A DNA stretch of 64,000 bases, from assembly GCF_026535915.1 (NCBI RefSeq), contig NZ_JAFNPF010000001.1, positions 992,001 through 1,056,000 on the forward strand, read 5' to 3'. The notes beneath the pieces are model-generated. The model had not been told where the DNA came from and searched no databases. It saw only the letters and a program-made list of their open reading frames with translations. Made by a program: the position numbers and the translations under genes. Below, piece by piece: positions 38,005 through 45,596 of this stretch. This stretch comes from Snodgrassella sp945267035 (lineage in GTDB: Bacteria > Pseudomonadota > Gammaproteobacteria > Burkholderiales > Neisseriaceae). The stretch's first letter is position 1. Every line of letters begins with the position of its first letter.

Positions 38005-38197
38005 GTTTATGATTTTTGAGCTGTCTTATCTTTTCTATTTTTTTAACTGGCAGCTTCTTTCTCAAGCTTTCGCTTCTACTTTTAATTTTTCTCTTCGATC
38101 TGATAATTTATATATGCAATAACTATCCCCTCCATCAGCACTAATGTCAGAATGGAATACGCAAATATTCATCAGGATAAAGGCAGCTCAACTCAGC

Positions 38198-38323
38198 TTA
38201 ATCTAAAAAACCTTTCTTTTTTAATTCCTGATCATTCATATAATCTTTGTATAGTAAATAACATACCATCCCTATAATAGGCATGAATATTACTAACATT
38301 AAAAGTATTAGAACGGCACACAT
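38198..38323 (-). CDS. Small membrane protein (41 aa)
   Basis: A 41-residue open frame with a strong ribosome site (AAGGAG seven bases before the ATG). Residues 3-24 form one hydrophobic membrane helix (MCAVLILLMLVIFMP then IIGMVCYLLY), followed by a charged tail KDYMNDQELKKKGFLD. It sits between the broken SUKH-3 gene and the DUF4177 gene on the same strand. No family recognised. The good initiation site and clean hydrophobic helix make chance unlikely. Confidence 0.6.
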   Translation of the reverse strand: MCAVLILLMLVIFMPIIGMVCYLLYKDYMNDQELKKKGFLD

Positions 38324-38450
38324 TATCACACTCCTTCAAGAATTTATTTCCTGGCCCCAACAAAATAATGTTGTTCCATTAAATTTACTTCTTTAATACA
38401 GGTAATACTTAACATATCACAAAACGCCTAAATGCTTGGCAAATCATTTT

Positions 38451-38663
38451 TTAATGATCCTTTTCCAAAATAACTAAGTATGCTTCGCGATCCCAGAATA
38501 GCATCATACGACGTATCTCTCTTTCCATAGTCACAACCCGCCATCCTTGCTTAGCATGTTTATTGATGAATGCAGTAAATTTAATCGGATCTACTTTAGC
38601 TGAGCCTAATATCAACGATGATAGCATAGCTTCTTGATAAATGATGACTTTATATTCTTTCAT
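38451..38663 (-). CDS. DUF4177-like small protein
   Basis: A 70-residue protein resembling the DUF4177 family: a strand start MKEYKVIIYQEA, then KVDPIKFTAFINKHAKQGWR, the typical helix ending in GW, then VVTMEREIRRMMLFWDREAY and a final strand LVILEKDH. Members are small cytoplasmic alpha/beta proteins of unknown role, often found in accessory regions. The ribosome site is weak (GGGA 9 bases upstream). It lies in the AT-rich island on the same strand as the SUKH-3 remnant. Confidence 0.65.
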   Translation of the reverse strand: MKEYKVIIYQEAMLSSLILGSAKVDPIKFTAFINKHAKQGWRVVTMEREIRRMMLFWDREAYLVILEKDH

Positions 38664-38864
38664 TAAATAATCCCAACATCAATTAATAACAACTTCAAAA
38701 TTATAATCTTCTAACAAATATTAAGTAATAGTACTAAAAAACTAATTTATATTAGCTAAATGATAAAATTAACGCAAGTTTTAAACATCATTAAATGAAT
38801 TAAAAAATTTAGTTGGCAAGCTCATTCATGATATGATTGCTAATGTAAAGGCAACATTAACAGG

Positions 38865-39205
38865 CAAATATTAGAAGCTATTGCTGACACTTTAGTTCAA
38901 GAAGTATTCAAAACATAAGAAGGCTCTGGAAAACATGTAGATAGAAATGGTTGGTAATCTTTAGAAAATAAAGGTATTGCTAATGAAGTGTTACAAAAAT
39001 ATATCGTGAGTGAGAACCTTATGCATTACCAAGAGGTATAGATAAATCAGGTAAAGGAGGGGGATGTAAAGCAGCTTTAAATAATCAATTCCTTAATGCC
39101 GAAATTACTCATAGTTTTGATTATCCAGATTCAACAAAAGAAACTAGAACAGCTAGAGAAGCTGCAAAGGCTGAAAGAAAACTGATTTTTCAACAAGATC
39201 AATAA
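38865..39205 (+). pseudogene. Broken toxin C-terminal domain
   Basis: A decayed coding piece directly ahead of an immunity gene. One frame reads ILEAIADTLVQEVFKT, stop (38916), EGSGKHVDRNGW, stop (38955), SLENKGIANEVLQKYIVSE; near 39014 it shifts to a second frame that continues PYALPRGIDKSGKGGGCKA, then ITHSFDYPDSTKETRTA and AKAERKLIFQQDQ before the TAA ending at 39205. Smooth Gly/Lys-rich coding style plus the SUKH-type gene 31 bases downstream mark this as the tail of a polymorphic toxin. Two stops and one shift make it inactive. I cannot assign the toxin fold. Confidence 0.65.
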
Positions 39206-39236
39206 AACCAGTTTATCCTGCTAATAAAGGAGAAGA

Positions 39237-39716
39237 ATGAAAAATAAACTAGAGCAAATCAAATTATTTTTTAGAGATAATTTAATTATAAAAAACTATA
39301 ACAATGATTTAAGAGATAGTTTAAATATTGAAGATGCAAATATACTATTCAATATAGGGTTACCAAATTCGACAGAATTAGATTTTAAATTTACAAAAGA
39401 AATTAAATATCTAAATAATAATGAATTAATTTTAGATGATAGTGAAAATGGAAAGATAATATACAATATTACAAATAAGCAAGTATATTTATTTTTTCCT
39501 TCAGATAAGAAAAAAATGATATTAAATGATGGATTATTTCAGTTTCTATTCTCTATATATTATTATGAATTATTTTTAAATAATTGGAAAAATGATAAAA
39601 CAAATAGAGCACATTACTTTAATGATTTTGAAAAAAAAATGAATATATTAAATCATAATTATGAAAGTTTAGATTATTATTGGGAAGCAATTATAGAAGA
39701 GTTATCACCTATTTAA
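39237..39716 (+). CDS. SUKH-4-type immunity protein
   Basis: A 159-residue cytoplasmic protein with the layout of SUKH-4 immunity proteins: helical start, then LFNIGLPNSTELDFKF, YLNNNELILDDSENGKIIYN (the glycine turn between strands), a strand pair around VYLFFPSDKKK and the helix FLFSIYYYELFL typical of the family end. AAGGAG lies 4 bases before its ATG. It follows the broken toxin tail after 31 bases, the usual toxin-then-immunity order, so it is an orphan immunity gene that would protect against kin still making the toxin. Very AT-rich. Family call by pattern only. Confidence 0.7.
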   Translation: MKNKLEQIKLFFRDNLIIKNYNNDLRDSLNIEDANILFNIGLPNSTELDFKFTKEIKYLNNNELILDDSENGKIIYNITNKQVYLFFPSDKKKMILNDGLFQFLFSIYYYELFLNNWKNDKTNRAHYFNDFEKKMNILNHNYESLDYYWEAIIEELSPI

Positions 39717-39779
39717 CAAAGAATTCAATAAGTTTATTATTTCTACCAATAGAACTGATTATTATAAGAATTCTTTCTG

Positions 39780-40025
39780 TAAATGGATTTGTGGGAAGGT
39801 CTGTGTTTGCTGTTTATCGAGGAGCTAATGTGTATTGCATGTCCGATACCAAGGATTTGATGCCGGACAGGTTGCCAAAACTTCTGCCCAAAGTTTTGGT
39901 TCTAAGAAACGGCCGGCTATCATTTAGGAGAAAGTGTAGTTGATGCAGGAGCAGCCCTTAAAGATGATTTTTCTATAAATAGTATAAATTTGATGATAGA
40001 AAATTTATCAAAACATAAAACATGA
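39780..40025 (+). pseudogene. Decayed coding fragment, possible toxin piece
   Basis: A patch with higher GC than its surroundings. Frames swap: VGRSVFAVYRGANVYC in one, then RYQGFDAGQVAKTSAQSFG followed by SKKRPA in another, then YHLGESVVDAGAALKDDF, SINSINLMIENLSKHKT and a TGA at 40023. Each piece reads like real protein, so this is probably one gene broken by two shifts. It follows the SUKH-4 gene and may be the next cassette of the same array. Family unknown. Confidence 0.45.
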
Positions 40026-40839
40026 AAGCTCAATGTGGACAATATAACTTATTTTAGTCATAAATTCTAAGATAAATGTGCCAAACGCATAACTTAACAC
40101 CAATTCAAGCCCTTTTTTAAAACTAGAATACTTTATAGGATAAGAGGATTTAAACTAAAAAGTTTTAATATATGATTTAGTAGATTCATTTTTTTCTTTT
40201 AAAACTCAGTACCTGCTGTTTCAACTGACCAACACAGCGAAATTATTCTGTCATTGATAACTGCCGATTTTGCCCAGTTGGGTTGAAAACATCCAAAAAT
40301 AATATGGAGTTATACTTCTAATAATAATACATCAACATTTTTTATATCAAATATATCGTTCAACGTACCGATACCATTCAGGACTTAAAGCAGACTTAAT
40401 TTCCTACTTTTTAATCTTAGAAATTTAGGTTTTTTGTCGCTGTAAATGAACACATTGATGGCATAAATTCACGTGTAAAAAACTTAAATTCTCATCATTT
40501 CGCATTAAACTTTACAGTTATTCTTTTATTATTATTGGTGATGAATAATATGGCAAATAGTTATGGAGAAATTAAGATAATAAATTGTAGACTCCGATTA
40601 AATTAAGCAATGATAAATTAAAGATTTAATAATGTTGATTATTATTAATGATCTGTAAAACAATCTTGAGACAAAATATTGGGTTAAACTGTTAAATAAA
40701 TGATCCAATATAACATTTACTATATATTTAACTTGAATTTAATTTTTGCAAAAAAATTACAATATAATCGATACTCAAACTTAAATTTGATAGTTAAGCT
40801 AAAAATATAATATTTCGAAATATCAATAAATAAAAACCA

Positions 40840-40865
40840 AATATGATTTTAAATCAAATCATATT
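40840..40865. repeat. 10-bp inverted repeat upstream of the T6SS operon
   Basis: AATATGATTT (40840-40849) and AAATCATATT (40856-40865) form a perfect AT-rich palindrome with a 6-base centre, about 120 bases before the promoter. It could bind a regulator; the downstream TTTTT is too far for a clear terminator. Confidence 0.45.
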
Positions 40866-40985
40866 AGCTATTTTTCGTTATGACAATTCACAATTATAAA
40901 AAGCAATAAATTAAAAAAATACTCAAATAACTCAAGTACTAATGTTTATAGATAAATAAAATCAAAGCATACCATGCACTATTAA

Positions 40986-41015
40986 GTGAAAATTAGTTAA
41001 GATATGTAGTATAAT
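40986..41015 (+). promoter_or_regulatory. Probable promoter of the T6SS operon
   Basis: GTGAAA (40986-40991), an 18-base gap and a perfect TATAAT (41010-41015) lie 178 bases before the tssB start, implying a long untranslated leader. Confidence 0.45.
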
Positions 41016-41193
41016 ACATGGTGTAGATGACTTAATTTAACCAATGCTTAACATTAAAAAATAAAAATAAATAATATTTGAAATGTCAATACGCAACTTA
41101 TTGATCACTTCAAACTATTAAAAAATAACATTTGCATAGACGTAATGATTAATTGCAGCAGTCATTTCTTGGATAATATTATAAGGAGTAATC

Positions 41194-41697
41194 ATGTCAG
41201 AAAGTTTTCAAAACGAAGTACCACCAGCACGTGTCAATATCAAACTAGATTTACATACTGGTGGAGCGAAAAAACAGGTTGAATTGCCATTAAGATTATT
41301 AGTTGCAGGAGATTTCAGTTTTAAAGATAGTGATACTCCTTTGGCAGAACGAGAAAAAATCTCCATTAATAAGAACAACTTCGATGCAGTTCTTACAGAA
41401 ATGAATCCAAGTGTCAAACTCTCTGTACCCAATGCACTGGCTGATGATGATTCAGAAATTCCGGTTAATCTTGATTTCAAATCCATGAAAGATTTTCATC
41501 CAGAACACATAGTCCAGCAAGTACCTGAACTGAAATCATTACTGGCAATGCGTAACCTGTTAAGAGATTTGAAATCAAATATTCTTGACAATGCAGTATT
41601 ACGCAAAGAACTGGAGAAAATCCTACAAGACAAAAATTTATCAGATGAGTTGCGAAAAGAATTAGAAGCCATCTCACCGATTATTTCTAAAGAATAA
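41194..41697 (+). CDS. tssB: T6SS sheath small subunit TssB (VipA)
   Basis: Forms, with TssC, the contractile sheath that drives the Hcp tube. The 167-residue protein matches the family: PPARVNIKLDLHTGGAKKQV and ELPLRLLVAGDFS near the start, ISINKNNFDAVLTEMNP in the middle and VPELKSLLAMRNLLRDLKSN toward the end. A consensus AAGGAG stands 7 bases before the ATG, the best initiation site in the locus. It opens the T6SS operon and lies 19 bases before tssC. Confidence 0.96.
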   Translation: MSESFQNEVPPARVNIKLDLHTGGAKKQVELPLRLLVAGDFSFKDSDTPLAEREKISINKNNFDAVLTEMNPSVKLSVPNALADDDSEIPVNLDFKSMKDFHPEHIVQQVPELKSLLAMRNLLRDLKSNILDNAVLRKELEKILQDKNLSDELRKELEAISPIISKE

Positions 41698-41716
41698 AAA
41701 ATTAGGGGATTAAAAC

Positions 41717-43249
41717 ATGCAGAAAAATATGCAGAAAAACGCCTCAGCTCAGGCAAAAGACGCCGTAAAACAATCTGTTTATGAATCATTATTTGACAAA
41801 ATAAATCTGAACACCGTTTCAACAGCACCAACCTTTGATCATTTTACTAATAACACGGCCTTGTCAGAGTCTGCTACTAATGAGCGTATTTCAGTTGCGA
41901 TCAATGTATTTTTGAAAATGATTCAAGATAGTTCACAAACTGTTGATAGATTGGATAAAACATTATTAGATTTTCATATCGCAAAACTGGATAAATTAAT
42001 CAGTAACCAGTTAGATAACATCCTGCACCATCCTGAATTCCAGGCAATTGAAGGTACTTGGCGTGGATTAAAATTTTTAGTCGATCGGACCGATTTTCGG
42101 CAGAATGTCAAAATTGATGTACTTGATATTTCCAAAGATGCACTTATACGCGATTTTGAAGATTCTCCAGAAGTCATCCAAAGTGGTCTATATAGCCATA
42201 CCTATATCAATGAATACGATACTCCAGGTGGGCAGCCATTTGCTTCAATTATTTCTGCCTATGAATTTAATCGTTCACCACAAGATATCGAATTGCTGAG
42301 GAACATATCTAAAGTTTCTGCTGCTGCACATATGCCTTTCATCGGTTCCGTTGGTGCTGAATTTTTCGGCAAAGAATCAATGGAAGAAGTCGCTTCCATC
42401 AAAGATATTGGTAATTATTTTGACCGTGCTGAATACATCAAATGGAATAGCTTCCGTAACACTGATGATGCTCGTTATATTGGTCTTACCTTACCACGGT
42501 TCCTAGCACGTTTGCCATATGGTAGCGATACCGTTCCAGTTCGCAGTTTTAATTATACTGAAGAAGTTAAGGGTCCTGATCACAACCGCTATTTATGGTC
42601 AAATGCCACATTTGCCTTTGCAGCCAATATGGTAAGAAGTTTTATTAAAAACGGTTGGTGTGTACAAATTCGTGGACCACAGGCAGGCGGAATGATTGAA
42701 AATCTACCAATCCACCTATATGACTTGGGTTCTGGTGCTCAGATGAAAATTCCAACCGAGGTATTAATACCAGAAACACGAGAATTTGAATTTGCCAATT
42801 TAGGTTTTGTTCCACTATCTTTCTACAAAAATCATGACTTTGCCTGCTTTTTTTCAGCAAATTCAACACAGAAACCAGCACTATACGATACGAAAGAAGC
42901 GACAGCCAATAGTCGCATCAACTCTCGTTTACCTTACATATTTTTGTTGTCTCGCTTAGCGCATTATCTCAAATTGATTCAGCGAGAAAACATAGGTATG
43001 ACTAAAGATCGTCGTGTTTTAGAAGTGGAAATGAATAACTGGATTCAAAATTTGGTTACTGAAATGACCGATCCTAGTGATGAATTGCAGGCATCACATC
43101 CCTTACGCCAAGCTAAGGTAATGGTAGAAGATATTGAAGATAATCCTGGCTTCTTCAAAATCAAACTGTTTGTTATTCCGCATTTCCAAATTGAAGGCAT
43201 GGATATAAACCTTTCACTGGTATCCCAAATGCCAAAAGCGAAAAAGTAG
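41717..43249 (+). CDS. tssC: T6SS sheath large subunit TssC (VipB)
   Basis: The large sheath subunit; interlocks with TssB and carries the ClpV recognition region. The 510 residues are normal for the family. Landmarks: LDNILHHPEFQAIEGTWRGL near residue 100, the segment YDTPGGQPFASIISAYEFNR, PHMPFIGSVGAEFFG-like stretch (here AAHMPFIGSVGAEFFG), ARLPYGSDTVPVRSFNYTEE and the C-terminal DIEDNPGFFKIKLFVIPHFQ. It follows tssB closely on the same transcript. The start has AGGGG ten bases upstream; a second ATG four codons later is possible. Confidence 0.96.
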   Translation: MQKNMQKNASAQAKDAVKQSVYESLFDKINLNTVSTAPTFDHFTNNTALSESATNERISVAINVFLKMIQDSSQTVDRLDKTLLDFHIAKLDKLISNQLDNILHHPEFQAIEGTWRGLKFLVDRTDFRQNVKIDVLDISKDALIRDFEDSPEVIQSGLYSHTYINEYDTPGGQPFASIISAYEFNRSPQDIELLRNISKVSAAAHMPFIGSVGAEFFGKESMEEVASIKDIGNYFDRAEYIKWNSFRNTDDARYIGLTLPRFLARLPYGSDTVPVRSFNYTEEVKGPDHNRYLWSNATFAFAANMVRSFIKNGWCVQIRGPQAGGMIENLPIHLYDLGSGAQMKIPTEVLIPETREFEFANLGFVPLSFYKNHDFACFFSANSTQKPALYDTKEATANSRINSRLPYIFLLSRLAHYLKLIQRENIGMTKDRRVLEVEMNNWIQNLVTEMTDPSDELQASHPLRQAKVMVEDIEDNPGFFKIKLFVIPHFQIEGMDINLSLVSQMPKAKK

Positions 43250-43272
43250 ATCTTTTTAAAGCAAAGCAAAAT

Positions 43273-43296
43273 CTACCGATGGTTATCTATCGGTAG
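43273..43296 (+). other. Hairpin between tssC and the PAAR gene
   Basis: CTACCGAT (43273-43280) and ATCGGTAG (43289-43296) form a perfect 8-bp stem 23 bases after the tssC stop. There is no T-run, so it may be a processing or stability element that lowers downstream expression rather than a terminator. Confidence 0.4.
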
Positions 43297-43323
43297 AAAA
43301 CAGCTACAGGAGAGAATAACAAA

Positions 43324-43587
43324 ATGTCGCGTGCCATTATTTGTAAAGGAGATACAACTACGCACGGCGGGGTGGTGCTTGAAGGTGATCCGATGGTGAA
43401 AATTGAGGGAAGGTCTGTGGCGCGTAAAGGAGATAAAGTCAAGTGTCCCAAATGTTCAGGTATTCAATACATCGTTGAAGGCAGCCCTCAATTAACCGTG
43501 CAGGGGCGGCCTATGGTATTGGAAAACATGAAAACCAGCTGCGGAGCCCGTTTATTATCCCGGCAATCAATCGGTAAATGTAAATAA
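43324..43587 (+). CDS. PAAR-domain T6SS spike tip protein
   Basis: An 87-residue PAAR protein, the cone that sharpens the VgrG spike and can carry effectors. It shows the repeated glycine pattern AIICKGDTTTHGGVVLEGDP, GRSVARKGDKVKCPKC and the end MVLENMKTSCGARLLSRQS. The Cys pair CPKC and the later SCG with nearby His are likely zinc ligands. It is a bare PAAR without a toxin extension. AGGAGAG lies 10 bases upstream of the ATG. Its place between tssC and tssK is unusual; PAAR genes more often sit by vgrG. Confidence 0.9.
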   Translation: MSRAIICKGDTTTHGGVVLEGDPMVKIEGRSVARKGDKVKCPKCSGIQYIVEGSPQLTVQGRPMVLENMKTSCGARLLSRQSIGKCK

Positions 43588-43613
43588 TCCATACAGATAG
43601 AACAGGTTGTAAT

Positions 43614-44957
43614 TTGAAGATCATTAATCCAATTTGGTACGAAGGTACCTTACTGTTACCACAAATCTTTCAACAGCAGGAATTAATGCAGCAGGCAAAT
43701 GCGTTTAGTATATTAAAACATACACGTGTATTGCCTTGGGGCGTAATTCGTATGGATATTGATAACAATAGTTTGTCATTAAATAAGCTCAAATTGGCAG
43801 ATTGTGCGGTATCCTTTCAAGATGGTACCTGGTTTGATTCCCATCAGATGCAGTTTTTACCTCCATCGCGTGATTTGTTACAGATGCCAGAAGATATTTT
43901 TGAAACAACCGTATATTTGACTCTGCCCGAACTCAATACGGTGGGCAGTAATCTGTTGGAAAATAACGATAATGCTCCATTAAGATATTCCAAGCAATTT
44001 ACTGCAGTAACAGATTTATATGGTAGCCAACAAACAGAAATCGCAGAAAAACGCTTAAATTTCAGCCTAAAATTTGACTATGAAAACCGGCAGAATTTTT
44101 TGGCCATACCCATACTTCGTCTGATAAAAAATCAAAATAATCTGTGGCAACCAGATATAGAATATGTGCCGCCATTATTCAGTATAGGTAGCAATTCATT
44201 TTTGGTAGATATGCTATCAAGGCAAATACAAATATTGCTAAACAAAAGCCAGCGCTTAAGTTTTTTAAGGAAAGAACGAAACCAGCAATCAGCTGATTTT
44301 TTGGTATCCGATATTTCATTATTCTGGCTTTTAAATATACTAAACCAATCCATTCCAGAGATGGTGCTAATGCAAACACATAAAAGCATTGCACCCGAAC
44401 ACTATTACATACTTTTAGCACGAATCGTAGGCAGTTTGCTTTCATTTTCAACTGAGGCAAGTATTAAAGATATTCCATCCTACGATCCATTAAATCTAGG
44501 AATCACTTTCATTCGACTCAATGAAATGCTCATCGATTTACTGGATACCGTCATACCAACTGTTTTGGTTGTCATTGATCTGGAAAAAGTCGGAAATACT
44601 CGTTGGATTGGACACTTACAAGATTCGCGTCTGGATGAAGATACAGATTATTACATTTCAGTGCGAGCCAATGTTCCTTTGTATGAACTGCAAGAACGCT
44701 TTCCAAAATTATGCAAAATTGGTGCACCGGATGATGTAGAGCGTATTTTGCCATCTGCTTCTAATGGTATTCCATTACGAATGATGCAGCGTCTGCCCAG
44801 CGCCTTACCCATGCGCACAGAAGCAACCTATTTTGCATTGGATAAATCTTATCCTGGTTTTAAAACCATGATAGATGCAAGATCTTGTTGTATTTATTCT
44901 CCTAATTCATTTGATGGATTAAATATCGAATTATATGCGGTGCCAAATGAAAAATAA
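43614..44957 (+). CDS. tssK: T6SS baseplate protein TssK
   Basis: Connects the T6SS baseplate to the membrane complex. The 447-residue product has the family start INPIWYEGTLLLPQIFQQQE (usual form WHEG..L.PQHFQQ), a middle with TDLYGSQQTEIAEKRLNFSL, and a C-terminal head domain ending with a beta-rich NIELYAVPNEK. The start is a TTG at 43614 (AGGTTG upstream); the first in-frame ATG is 24 codons in and would remove the conserved N-terminus, so TTG is taken. It overlaps tssL by 11 bases. Confidence 0.92.
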   Translation: MKIINPIWYEGTLLLPQIFQQQELMQQANAFSILKHTRVLPWGVIRMDIDNNSLSLNKLKLADCAVSFQDGTWFDSHQMQFLPPSRDLLQMPEDIFETTVYLTLPELNTVGSNLLENNDNAPLRYSKQFTAVTDLYGSQQTEIAEKRLNFSLKFDYENRQNFLAIPILRLIKNQNNLWQPDIEYVPPLFSIGSNSFLVDMLSRQIQILLNKSQRLSFLRKERNQQSADFLVSDISLFWLLNILNQSIPEMVLMQTHKSIAPEHYYILLARIVGSLLSFSTEASIKDIPSYDPLNLGITFIRLNEMLIDLLDTVIPTVLVVIDLEKVGNTRWIGHLQDSRLDEDTDYYISVRANVPLYELQERFPKLCKIGAPDDVERILPSASNGIPLRMMQRLPSALPMRTEATYFALDKSYPGFKTMIDARSCCIYSPNSFDGLNIELYAVPNEK

Positions 44958-45588
44958 CGAGATACCTAATTATGTACGCGAAAATTTGCGTCATTACATA
45001 TTATTTGTAACCCGATTAAGCATGGGGCATGCCATACAAAATATGGAAGAAGTGCAATTACTTGCCATACATTTTGTGACAGAGTTTGATCAAAAACTCA
45101 GTGAAAACCACTTAACTGATCAGCAACGCAAACAGATTAGTTATGCACTCTATGCTCTCATTGATGAACTGGCATTGCGCTTTCTAGATAGTAAAAGCAA
45201 ATTAGTCTGGGAAAGTAGTCCACTACAAGTTTCCCAGTTTGGTGAGTATGATGCTGGTATACAACTTTTTGAAGATATTCAAAATGAATTACATAAGCCA
45301 GATCCTTCTTTTTGGCTCCTTACTGTATGGCAACTGATATTCGCATTAGGATTTAATGGAAAATACTTATTTGAAGACACCCATAGACGTAATGAATTAA
45401 TAGCAAAAATAGATATATTACTTCCAGAAATCATCATACCTACATTCCATTCCAACCGTAGGCTGCGTCCAATCAGCTTTCGTTCTTTTTCTGCCGTTAG
45501 CTGGAGTGTGGTTTTAATGTTATTTACCGTGGTGGTGTATCTGGTACTTAACAAATACCTCAGTAATCTAGTAGCAAGTATTGGATGA
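44947..45588 (+). CDS. tssL: T6SS membrane-complex protein TssL (DotU/IcmH-like)
   Basis: An inner-membrane protein of the TssJLM complex. At 213 residues it is the short DotU form: a cytoplasmic helical hook domain (residues 1-180, with LIDELALRFLDSKSKLVWES and the conserved QFGEYDAGIQLFEDIQ) and a single C-terminal membrane helix (WSVVLMLFTVVVYLVL). No peptidoglycan-binding domain is fused. The ATG at 44947, inside the tssK end, gives MKNNEIPNYVREN; a start four codons earlier is possible. The next gene supplies an OmpA-type domain instead. Confidence 0.92.
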   Translation: MKNNEIPNYVRENLRHYILFVTRLSMGHAIQNMEEVQLLAIHFVTEFDQKLSENHLTDQQRKQISYALYALIDELALRFLDSKSKLVWESSPLQVSQFGEYDAGIQLFEDIQNELHKPDPSFWLLTVWQLIFALGFNGKYLFEDTHRRNELIAKIDILLPEIIIPTFHSNRRLRPISFRSFSAVSWSVVLMLFTVVVYLVLNKYLSNLVASIG

Positions 45589-45596
45589 GGTAGCAA

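Larger units (their letters stand above)
40026..41193. other. Long AT-rich leader region of the T6SS locus
   Basis: About 1.17 kb with no open frame of note. It contains a 10-bp inverted repeat at 40840-40865 and a good promoter at 40986-41015 before tssB. No sigma-54-type GG-N10-GC element was found by eye. Confidence 0.55.

Noticed and set aside
39680..39943. 87-codon open frame running out of the SUKH-4 gene
   Set aside because: It joins a shifted SUKH-4 end to one frame of the decayed fragment; better explained as part of a broken gene.
36903..41193. Prophage or insertion sequence in the AT-rich island
   Set aside because: No integrase, transposase, terminal inverted repeats or tRNA-linked attachment site could be found.
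40026..41193. Sigma-54 promoter for the T6SS operon
   Set aside because: No GG-N10-GC element with the right context was visible; a sigma-70-like TATAAT is the better candidate.
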